Shown here: positions 49,901 to 56,546 of the stretch, in pieces
How positions within the stretch are numbered: position 1 is the stretch's first letter
Layout: the number at the start of each line of letters is the position of its first letter
From: Nonomuraea soli
Lineage (GTDB): Bacteria; Actinomycetota; Actinomycetes; Streptosporangiales; Streptosporangiaceae
Reading direction: 5' to 3'
Assembly (NCBI RefSeq): GCF_013761175.1
Contig: NZ_JACDUR010000005.1
Span: 530,970 to 594,969, forward strand
DNA: 64,000 nucleotides
Notes under the pieces: generated by a model
Told to the model about the DNA's origin: nothing
Seen by the model: the letters and a program-made list of their open reading frames with translations, nothing else
Database searches by the model: none
Made by a program: the position numbers and the translations under genes

Positions 49901-51376
49901 CTAGGACAGGTGCAGGACGTTCCAGGACAGCGGGGGCAGCACGGCGGTCAGCCTGCCGCCGTCGATCGCCGCGCCGGTCACCTCGTAGGGACGGACGCGG
50001 TCGGGGTGCTCGCGGGTGTTGGTGGCGAACCGGTCGGCGTCGGCCAGCACCTCGTGGCTCACGACGCGGGCGGCCTCGATACCGCGCACGTCGATCTGGA
50101 GCTCCATCGGCTCGGTGAGCGAGCGGTTGACGGCGAACACGGTGGTGCGCTCGTCGTTACGGACGGCGGTGGCGTGGAGCAACGCCGCCTCGCCGTACCC
50201 CTTGGTCTCCGCGACGGGGCTGACCGGCTCCACGCGCAGCACCTCGCCGTGGCCGTACCTGGCGGCCTGGGCGAAGGGGTGGAAGATGGTCTGGCGCCAG
50301 GCGGGGCCGCCCGGCTCGGTGAAGATCGGGGCGATCACGTTGACGAGCTGCGCCTGGCTGGCGGCGCGCACCCGGTCGCTCTGGCGCAGCAGGCCGATCA
50401 GCATGCTGCCGACGGCCACCGCGTCGGTGACGTTGTAGACGTTCTCCAGGATGCGCGGCGCCTTCTCCCAGGTGTCGTTGCCGGGGCCGGCGTACCAGAC
50501 GTTCCACTCGTCAAACGACAACATGATCCGCTTGCGGGCCTTGCGCCTGGCGCGCACGTGGTCGGCGGTGGCCACGACGTCCTGGACGAAGTCCTCCATG
50601 GCGCTGCCGGCGGCCAGGAAGGTCGCCGGGTCGCCGTGCTCCTCGCGGTAGTAGGCGTGCAGCGAGATGTAGTCGACCTCGTCGTAGGCCGCCTCCAGCA
50701 CGGTCGACTCCCAGGCCGCGAACGTCGGCATCTCGTGGTTGGAACTGCCGCACAGCACGAGTTCGAGATTCGGGTCGATCATGCGCATCGCGTGCGCGGT
50801 CTGCTGCGCCAGCGATCCGTACTCCGCCGCGCTCTTGTGGCCGGTCTGCCACGGGCCGTCCATCTCGTTGCCCAGGCACCACATGCGGATGCCGTACGGC
50901 TCGGCGTCGCCGTGCTCGATCCGCAGGTCGCTCAGGGCGGTGCCGCCGGGGTGGTTGGCGTACTCCAGCAGGTCGCACGCCTCCTGGACCCCGCGGGTGC
51001 CGAGGTTGACGGCCATCATCGGCTCGACGCCCGCCTTTGTGGCCCAGGCGGCGAACTCGCCCAGGCCGAAGGCGTTGGTCTCGATGGAGCGCCAGGCGGG
51101 GTCCAGCCGGGCCGGCCGGTGCGGGCCCACCCCGTCCTCCCAGCGGTAACCGGAGACGAAGTTGCCGCCGGGATAGCGGACCGTCGTCACCCCCAGCTCG
51201 CGGGTCAGCTCCAGCACGTCGGTCCTGAAGCCGCGCGCGTCGGCCCGCGGGTGACCGGGCTCGTAGATGCCCGAGTAGACGCACCTGCCCAGGTGCTCGA
51301 CGAACGAGCCGAACAGGCGGCGGTCGAGTTCCCCGATGGAGAAGGCGGGATCGAGGGTGAACGAGGCGCGCAGCAT
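49901..51376 (-). CDS. GH51 alpha-L-arabinofuranosidase
   Basis: A 491-residue intracellular glycosidase of family GH51; no signal peptide. The acid/base is Glu171 in WCLGNEMDGPW and the nucleophile Glu290 in IMLSFDEWNVWY. The opening FGSFVEHLGRCVYSGIYEPG is characteristic. It removes arabinose from side chains of pectin fragments (arabinan or arabinogalactan branches) after import. It is the first gene of the reverse-strand part of the locus, 12 bases before the large fusion gene, with a LacI-like site just ahead of its ATG. Confidence 0.93.
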   Translation of the reverse strand: MLRASFTLDPAFSIGELDRRLFGSFVEHLGRCVYSGIYEPGHPRADARGFRTDVLELTRELGVTTVRYPGGNFVSGYRWEDGVGPHRPARLDPAWRSIETNAFGLGEFAAWATKAGVEPMMAVNLGTRGVQEACDLLEYANHPGGTALSDLRIEHGDAEPYGIRMWCLGNEMDGPWQTGHKSAAEYGSLAQQTAHAMRMIDPNLELVLCGSSNHEMPTFAAWESTVLEAAYDEVDYISLHAYYREEHGDPATFLAAGSAMEDFVQDVVATADHVRARRKARKRIMLSFDEWNVWYAGPGNDTWEKAPRILENVYNVTDAVAVGSMLIGLLRQSDRVRAASQAQLVNVIAPIFTEPGGPAWRQTIFHPFAQAARYGHGEVLRVEPVSPVAETKGYGEAALLHATAVRNDERTTVFAVNRSLTEPMELQIDVRGIEAARVVSHEVLADADRFATNTREHPDRVRPYEVTGAAIDGGRLTAVLPPLSWNVLHLS

Positions 51377-51382
51377 GCGGAT

Positions 51383-51400
51383 GATTAAAACGTGTCAATC
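51383..51400. promoter_or_regulatory. LacI-like operator before the arabinofuranosidase gene
   Basis: GATTAAAAC-GTGTCAATC: the two 9-bp halves match at 7 of 9 positions. It lies 7 bases before the ATG of the GH51 gene. GATTAAAACGT recurs exactly, reversed, at 28853-28863 before the GH42-led operon. TTAAAACG also appears at 51441, but there it is the stop codon region of the next gene. Confidence 0.5.
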
Positions 51401-51440
51401 AAGGGTTCCGCTAGACCTATGTTTATGCCGCGTGACGTTG

Positions 51441-52526
51441 TTAAAACGATTTGGAGATTTGGGCGGGGATGACTCCAACCGCCGGCCGTGAGGGCGCGGG
51501 TCGCGACAGGGCACGCTTGAGGCGGGAGGCCAGGGGCTTCTCGACGAACCTGTGCATGCCGTACGCGGAAACCAGCATGAGCGTGGTGATCCCGGCGAGC
51601 AGGACGTAGGCGTTGACGTAGGCGTCGAACAGGTTGAACAGGATGAACCCGATGTGCGCGTGCAGCAGGTAGAGCGGGTAGGTCAGCGCGCCCGCCGTCG
51701 CCATGCCGGGACGGCCCAGCGGCTTGGTCACCCGCATGGCGACCAGCAGCATGATCACGAAGATCAGCACCACGACGGCGACGATCACGGCCTCGGAGTA
51801 ACCGACCTGGTAGCGGCGGCCCACGGCCTCGGCGAAGCCCACGGCACGGAAGACCGCATTGCCCAGGCAGATCGGGACGATCAGCGCGATCTGCCGGCTC
51901 ATACCGAACCGGTAGAGCATGAACATGGCCATGCCGGCGATGAAGTAGTGCGAGTACTCCGACTGCACCAGCAGGTCCAGCAGCCGCGGCGCCAGCCCCG
52001 CCTGCACGGCGAACGTCAGCGCCAGCCAGCCCCACAGCACCGCCATCATGCGGTTCTTCGTCATACCCACCAGGGTCAGGGCGAAGATGACGGCATAGAA
52101 CCGCATCTCCGTCCACAACGTCCAGTAGACGACGTCCACGTTGGGGACGTCCGCGACCGACTGGAACATGGTCAGGTTGGCCAGGAACTGCACCGGCGTC
52201 ACCTCGAACACGCCCGCGCCGAGGGTGGCGACGACCACGGCCGTCACCACGAGGCCGACCCAGTACGCCGGATACAGGCGCACGAAGCGCGAGACCACGA
52301 AGTCGCGCGGCGACCTGCCCCAGGCGCTCATCAGCACCACGAAGCCGCTGATCAGGAAGAAGAGATCGACGCCGAGGTAGCCGTACTTGCTGACCACGCT
52401 CTCGGCGGCGAAGACCACCGCGGTCTCCCCCTTGGCCCAGCCGGAGAAGGTGTAGTGGAAGAGCACCACGCACAACGCCGCGATCAGCCGCAACGCGTCC
52501 ATCTCGTACAGTCTGTCTCTCTCCAT
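51441..52526 (-). CDS. Acyltransferase family 3 membrane protein
   Basis: A 361-residue integral membrane O-acyltransferase (OatA/NodX-like acyltransferase 3 family) with about ten helices. It begins MDALRLIAALCVVLFHYTFS; the conserved His in the first helix and the R-x-x-R-like FVVSRFVRLYPAYWVGLV are the family marks. Such enzymes acylate surface polysaccharides, antibiotics or other glycans. ATG 52526 is chosen since homologs start with this segment; no ribosome site is obvious. Whether it acts with the pectin genes is unclear; it ends 40 bases before the GH51 operator region. Confidence 0.87.
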   Translation of the reverse strand: MERDRLYEMDALRLIAALCVVLFHYTFSGWAKGETAVVFAAESVVSKYGYLGVDLFFLISGFVVLMSAWGRSPRDFVVSRFVRLYPAYWVGLVVTAVVVATLGAGVFEVTPVQFLANLTMFQSVADVPNVDVVYWTLWTEMRFYAVIFALTLVGMTKNRMMAVLWGWLALTFAVQAGLAPRLLDLLVQSEYSHYFIAGMAMFMLYRFGMSRQIALIVPICLGNAVFRAVGFAEAVGRRYQVGYSEAVIVAVVVLIFVIMLLVAMRVTKPLGRPGMATAGALTYPLYLLHAHIGFILFNLFDAYVNAYVLLAGITTLMLVSAYGMHRFVEKPLASRLKRALSRPAPSRPAVGVIPAQISKSF

Positions 52527-52603
52527 GTCTGGAGGGTGAACCCGACCTCTTGACGGGCGGTTGCCACATACCTGGCATCGACCAGCCATTCGCTTGAATC
52601 CGC

Positions 52604-52627
52604 GTTTAGGTACCTCTGACCGGGTAG
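52604..52627 (+). promoter_or_regulatory. Stress-sigma-type promoter of the PRC-barrel gene
   Basis: GTTT (52604-52607), a 14-bp spacer, then GGGTAG (52622-52627). This matches the GTTT-N14-16-GGGTA(T) form used by SigB/SigF/SigH-like general stress sigma factors of actinobacteria. It lies about 43 bases before the ATG. Confidence 0.6.
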
Positions 52628-52669
52628 CCGGGGATCTACCGAGAAAGTCGGACGAAAGGAGCACTCCCG

Positions 52670-53038
52670 ATGGAGCTCTGGGAGTATCGCGCTGACGTCT
52701 ACGATCGAGGCAAGAGTCTCGACCTGGTCGGATACCACGTCCAGGCCACCGACGGCAAGATCGGTTCGGTGGACGAGGCCACCTACGAGGTCGGCGAGAG
52801 CTACATCATCGTCGACACCGGCCCGTGGATCTTCGGTAAGAAGGTCCTGCTTCCTGCTTCGGTCATCACGCAGATCGACCCGCAGGAACGCAATGTCCAC
52901 GTCTCCCGCACCAAGGCGGAGATCAAGGCAGCGCCGGAGTTCGACGAGGCGACCTTCAAGGAGCCCGAGTACCGCAACCGGGTCGGCGACTACTACCGCC
53001 AGTTCCCGAGCGGTCCCGGTGCGGGCACCACGTTCTGA
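52670..53038 (+). CDS. PRC-barrel domain protein
   Basis: A 122-residue cytoplasmic protein with a PRC-barrel: DLVGYHVQATDGKIGSVDEA and YIIVDTGPWIFGKKVLLPAS (about residues 18-65), then a charged tail. PRC-barrel proteins bind RNA, membrane complexes or other partners; in actinomycetes, stand-alone ones are often part of the general stress response, which agrees with the promoter upstream. AAAGGAG precedes ATG 52670. A strong terminator follows. Confidence 0.88.
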   Translation: MELWEYRADVYDRGKSLDLVGYHVQATDGKIGSVDEATYEVGESYIIVDTGPWIFGKKVLLPASVITQIDPQERNVHVSRTKAEIKAAPEFDEATFKEPEYRNRVGDYYRQFPSGPGAGTTF

Positions 53039-53054
53039 CCCAATCGGGAACACA

Positions 53055-53095
53055 GGGGCCGCGTCCTTTCGGGGACGCGGCCCCGCCCGTCTTTT
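53055..53095. terminator. Bidirectional terminator
   Basis: A perfect 12-bp inverted repeat (53055-53066 with 53073-53084) with a 6-nt loop, followed by a TTTT run at 53092-53095. It sits between the PRC-barrel gene and the convergent nucleotidyltransferase-like gene. Confidence 0.88.
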
Positions 53096-53690
53096 AAGGC
53101 CACTTCGAGTCGCCGTCGGGGTTCACCGGGTGGGAGATCACCCCCAGCCGCTCCAGCAGCGTCAGGAACGTGAACGCGTACGGCGAATCCTGCGTGACCG
53201 CCGCCACCCGATCCCAGTCGACCTGCTCCCTCAGCGCCCTGACCTGCGGCAGCATGCTCCCGTAATCGCAGGCGTGCTCCGACATCGGGATCAGCCACGA
53301 GATGACCAGATCGGTCGCCTCCAGCACCGGCAGCCGCACCGCGGAAGCCGTCATCTGCTCCGCCCGATCCAGCAACGCCTCGGTGACGTCGTTGTCGGCG
53401 ATCCTGAAGATCAGATCGACCAGCCTGTCCTCGTCGAACGCCTTCACCAGCCACCCCTCCGGCGGCGTCACCGTGCGGAAGCCCTGCTCACGCAGGGCCT
53501 CCAGGGCCACCGGAGCATCCTTCTCCGTGAGCACGAAATCCACGTCGTGCAAGGACGGCGCCGCCCCTCTGGCATAGGCCGCACACCCTCCCGCCAGCGC
53601 GAACTTCAGGCCCGCATCCTTCAACGCGTAACTCGCGCGCTTGAGCGTCTCAAGAATCGCGTCCGTAACCTCATGACTGTGACTCCCCAT
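53094..53690 (-). CDS. Nucleotidyltransferase-fold protein
   Basis: A 198-residue protein with the minimal nucleotidyltransferase pattern: KFALAGGCAAYARG, then SLHDVDFVL, whose D-x-D would bind metal, and DLIFRI as the third strand acidic position. It resembles uncharacterised actinobacterial members that may transfer nucleotides to small molecules or proteins; no HEPN partner gene is adjacent. The stop overlaps the 3' edge of the terminator region. Confidence 0.72.
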   Translation of the reverse strand: MGSHSHEVTDAILETLKRASYALKDAGLKFALAGGCAAYARGAAPSLHDVDFVLTEKDAPVALEALREQGFRTVTPPEGWLVKAFDEDRLVDLIFRIADNDVTEALLDRAEQMTASAVRLPVLEATDLVISWLIPMSEHACDYGSMLPQVRALREQVDWDRVAAVTQDSPYAFTFLTLLERLGVISHPVNPDGDSKWP

Positions 53691-53751
53691 GGAGTGACGG
53701 CTACCCTCACGATCGACGACTAGACGCGCTGAACAGGGGTAGCGCCCAGGG

Positions 53752-54219
53752 ATGCTCGAGGAAACCGAACGCGAATACCAACACGGCCCGCTCGCCCCCT
53801 ACCTGCGGATCCTGGCGGTGTACGGCGGAGCGGTCGCGGCCACCGCGGCCATCGCGGCCCTGACCCGGCGTCGCCCGCCCGACCGCCTCGGCCTCCTCGA
53901 CCTGGCCGTCATGGGCGTGTGCACGCACAAGGTCTCCCGGCTGATCGCCAAGGACCCCGTCACCAGCCCCCTGCGCGCCCCCTTCACCCGCTTCAAAGGC
54001 GTCAGCGGCCCCGCCGAGCTGAAGGAAGAACCGCGCAGCCCCGTCGGCGAACTGCTCGCCTGCCCGTTCTGCCTGGCCCAGTGGACCGCCACCGGCTACG
54101 CGGCCGGGCTCGTCTTCGCCCCCCGCATCACCCGCCTCGTCGGATCCACCATGACCGCCGTGGCCATGTCCGACTGGCTGCAGCTGGCCTACGCCAAGCT
54201 GATGAAGGAGGCTTCGTGA
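53752..54219 (+). CDS. DUF1360 family membrane protein
   Basis: A 155-residue protein of the DUF1360 family: LAVMGVCTHKVSRLIAKDPV, then LRAPFTRFKGVSGPAE and GELLACPFCLAQWTATGYAA, with a C-x-x-C-x-x-x-W element, plus two or three hydrophobic helices. It is a family first noted from spore or sporulation genes in Gram-positives; its function is unknown. The gene ends in GTGA, overlapping the next small membrane protein gene, so the two are coupled. Confidence 0.85.
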   Translation: MLEETEREYQHGPLAPYLRILAVYGGAVAATAAIAALTRRRPPDRLGLLDLAVMGVCTHKVSRLIAKDPVTSPLRAPFTRFKGVSGPAELKEEPRSPVGELLACPFCLAQWTATGYAAGLVFAPRITRLVGSTMTAVAMSDWLQLAYAKLMKEAS

Positions 54220-54707
54220 CGACCGAATCCAGAGCGGTCAGCGAACCCGGCGAACCGGGCGAGAGCCACAAGGAACGCGTCGACCGCGAGCTGCAGGAAC
54301 TGCTCCAGGGCCTGCGCGTGGCGGTCACCGGCGTCCAGGTGCTCTTCGCCTTCCTCCTCACCGTGCCCTTCCAGCAGGGATTCACCAAGATCGACCAGGC
54401 GGGGTTGTGGTTGTTCTTCATCGCCCTGCTCGCCTCGGCGCTGGCCTCCGTCTGCTTCATCACCCCCGCCGCCCAGCACCGGCTCATCTTCCGCACCGGG
54501 CTCAAGGAACGCATGATCCACCGCGCCAACCGGCTGGGGATCGCGGGGGCGATCTTCCTGCTCATCGCCATGACGTCGGCCGTAGCACTCGTGGCCGAAG
54601 TCGTGCTGAACAACTGGCCCGCGGCCATCTTCGGCGGCATCGTGGCGCTCACCGGAACCTGGTTCTGGCTGCTTGAGCCGATCGTGGACCTGCGCCGCGA
54701 ACGCTGA
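54216..54707 (+). CDS. DUF6328 family membrane protein
   Basis: A 163-residue membrane protein. A charged N-terminus (about 1-30) leads to ELLQGLRVAVTGVQVLFAFL, and four hydrophobic helices follow, ending FGGIVALTGTWFWLLEPIVD. The layout is that of DUF6328, an actinobacterial family without a known function. GTG 54216 overlaps the DUF1360 stop. The last 30 bases of the gene are repeated, with decay, two and a half times downstream. Confidence 0.82.
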   Translation: MTTESRAVSEPGEPGESHKERVDRELQELLQGLRVAVTGVQVLFAFLLTVPFQQGFTKIDQAGLWLFFIALLASALASVCFITPAAQHRLIFRTGLKERMIHRANRLGIAGAIFLLIAMTSAVALVAEVVLNNWPAAIFGGIVALTGTWFWLLEPIVDLRRER

Positions 54708-54800
54708 CGTGCTGGCCGCTCGAGCCGATCGCGGACCTGCGCCTGCTGGCCCGCTTGAACCGACCGCGGACCTGCGCCTGCTGGCCCCCTTGAACCGACG
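54665..54800. repeat. Tandem copies of the 3' end of the DUF6328 gene
   Basis: A unit opening CTGGC and containing GAGCCGAT-CG-GGACCTGCGC occurs at 54665-54695 (in the gene), 54712-54745, 54746-54780 and partly 54781-54800. The copies outside the gene have diverged and have no open frame. This is a local 34- to 47-bp slippage array that fills the gap up to the next gene. Confidence 0.75.
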
Positions 54801-54815
54801 ACTAATGTCGTCCCC

Positions 54816-55760
54816 ATGATGAGATGCGCCATCCTGGACGACTACCAGGGCGTCGCCCTGGACCTCGCCGACTGGTCCAGGGTCGACGCCCGTTCGTTCA
54901 CCCGCCACTTCACCTCGGCCGACGACCTGGTGGCGGCCATCGGCGACTACGAGATCGTCGTCATCATGCGGGAACGCACCCCCTTCCCCGCCTCCCTCTT
55001 CCCCCGCCTGCCCAACCTGCGCCTCCTCATCACCACCGGCATGCGCAACGCCTCCATCGACCTGGCCGCAGCGGCGGCCCACGGCGTCACCGTGTGCGGC
55101 ACCGGCAGCCGCTCCACCCCACCCGCCGAACTCACCTGGGCCCTCATCCTCGGCCTCACCCGCCACCTCCTCCCCGAGGCCACCAACCTCCGCGAAGCAG
55201 GACCCTGGCAGTCCACCCTCGGTCTCGACCTCCACGGAGCCACCCTCGGCCTCCTCGGCCTCGGCAAGATCGGCACCCAGGTCGCCTGGGTCGCGCACGC
55301 CTTCGGCATGAACGTCGTCGCGTGGTCGCAGAACCTCACCCAGGAGCGCGCCACCGAAGCGGGCGCCACCCTCGCGCCCTCCCTCGACGCCCTGCTCGGG
55401 CAGTCGGACATCGTCTCCGTCCACCTCGTCCTCAGCGACCGCACCCGCCACCTCATCGGCGCCAGGGAACTCGCCCTCCTGCGGCCGACGGCGTACGTAG
55501 TCAACACCTCACGGGCGGCCATCATCGACCAGGACGCCCTGGTGGACGCGCTGCGCGCCGGCGCCATCGCGGGCGCGGGGCTCGACGTCTTCGACCAGGA
55601 ACCGCTTCCTGCGAGCCACCCGTTGCGGTCCCTGCCCAACGTCCTCGCGACGCCTCACCTGGGGTATGTGACGTCGGGGAACTACCGGACGTACTTCACC
55701 GAGGCGGTGGAGGACATTCACGCCTTCCTCGCGGGCTCCCCCCTCCGCCGCCTCCACTGA
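54816..55760 (+). CDS. D-2-hydroxyacid dehydrogenase family protein
   Basis: A 314-residue NAD-dependent dehydrogenase. The NAD-binding motif is LGLLGLGKIGTQVAWVAHAF (about 143-162). The catalytic Arg-Glu-His set is represented by VVNTSRAAIIDQDAL (Arg near 228), a Glu in DVFDQEPLP (about 257) and a His in TPHLGYVTS (about 278). These enzymes reduce 2-oxo acids or oxidise D-2-hydroxy acids such as glycerate. Two adjacent ATGs (54816 and 54819) could be used. It is monocistronic as far as visible. Confidence 0.9.
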   Translation: MMRCAILDDYQGVALDLADWSRVDARSFTRHFTSADDLVAAIGDYEIVVIMRERTPFPASLFPRLPNLRLLITTGMRNASIDLAAAAAHGVTVCGTGSRSTPPAELTWALILGLTRHLLPEATNLREAGPWQSTLGLDLHGATLGLLGLGKIGTQVAWVAHAFGMNVVAWSQNLTQERATEAGATLAPSLDALLGQSDIVSVHLVLSDRTRHLIGARELALLRPTAYVVNTSRAAIIDQDALVDALRAGAIAGAGLDVFDQEPLPASHPLRSLPNVLATPHLGYVTSGNYRTYFTEAVEDIHAFLAGSPLRRLH

Positions 55761-55847
55761 CCAGCACCATCGGTCTGGGCCTCGCTCGTCGCCCGCCTCC
55801 GGCATGGGCCTCGCGGGTCAAGCGCCTTCGCCGCGAGGCAGACTCGG

Positions 55848-55943
55848 GTGGCCACACCCATTCCTGAACCCAGCGATCAACTGGCCACCCGCGCCCGTCG
55901 AGGTCACCGCCGCTGCGGCTTCAACCGCGACGTCTACAAGCGC
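55848..55943 (+). pseudogene. Relic of an IS5-type transposase C-terminus
   Basis: Translation from 55848 contains IPEPSDQLATRARRGHRRCG followed by FNRDVYKR. This parallels the I-P-E-P-x-D-Q ... RRG ... G-F-(D/N)-R-x-x-Y-K-x-R stretch of IS5-family transposases, after which the expected R-N-x-V-E-R sequence is lost. No inverted repeats or remaining ORF are seen. The rest of 55761-56171 (411 bp without a sure gene) is less GC-rich and shows no other feature. Confidence 0.45.
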
Positions 55944-56171
55944 ACGCCCGCCTTGCGATCGATCGCAACAGCTCCGCCTTCCGTTCGCGAAGCCCTCACC
56001 CACCAGACCGGATATGGCGCCTGCCACCGAGCCTCGACAGGCGGGAGGTGAGCGGTGGTCGTCCGACATCACTGCGATACTCCGCGATGCGAACCTCAAC
56101 TGGCAGCACGCCTCAGCGTCACTGATGACCTTGCCCTTGACGCTCCTTTCTGGGCTCGGCAGCATGCCCGC

Positions 56172-56546
56172 ATGAGTGTCGGACTGATCATCTCGATGTC
56201 TCAGCGCCAGTGGGGGCTCATCGACGCGTCCATGGACAATGACGCCAGCGTCGAGACCGTGGGCGGCGATCTCCAGCGAGCCGATCTCGCACGCAGCATC
56301 CGCAGGGCCGGTTGGGATCAGATCGGCCGCTGGACGCCAGGGGTTCCAGGCTCCGGCTCGTGGCCGCCACCGGACGAGATCGTGAAACCCGAACTCACCA
56401 TCGCCCAGTGGCTGCTTACGGTCGATGTCCTCCAACGCTGGGCCGCGACCGCCGATCACCTCGGGCATCACGAAGTCGCCACCCAGGATCTCGAACTGCG
56501 GGAGCTGATTCTCTCCCGGCTTCATGCGCACGGCGTCCACGTCTAA
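56172..56546 (+). CDS. Hypothetical protein
   Basis: A 124-residue reading frame starting ATG 56172 with SVGLIISMSQRQWGLIDASM and ending LELRELILSRLHAHGVHV. It has no signal peptide or membrane segment; WTPGVPGSGSWPPPDEIVKP in the middle is Pro-rich, with a helical C-terminal half. Codon use is less GC-biased than in its neighbours, and a transposase relic lies just upstream, so it may be transferred DNA. No ribosome site is visible. It overlaps the end of the epoxide hydrolase gene by 4 bases. I do not recognise a family. Confidence 0.5.
   Translation: MSVGLIISMSQRQWGLIDASMDNDASVETVGGDLQRADLARSIRRAGWDQIGRWTPGVPGSGSWPPPDEIVKPELTIAQWLLTVDVLQRWAATADHLGHHEVATQDLELRELILSRLHAHGVHV

Noticed and set aside
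51441-51448. Third copy of TTAAAACG as a further LacI-like operator
   Set aside because: It is the stop-codon region of the acyltransferase gene and the flanking halves do not form a palindrome.
55804-56175. A 123-codon frame upstream of the hypothetical gene
   Set aside because: Low-complexity Pro/Thr/Ser translation, no ribosome site, and it overlaps the transposase relic in another frame.
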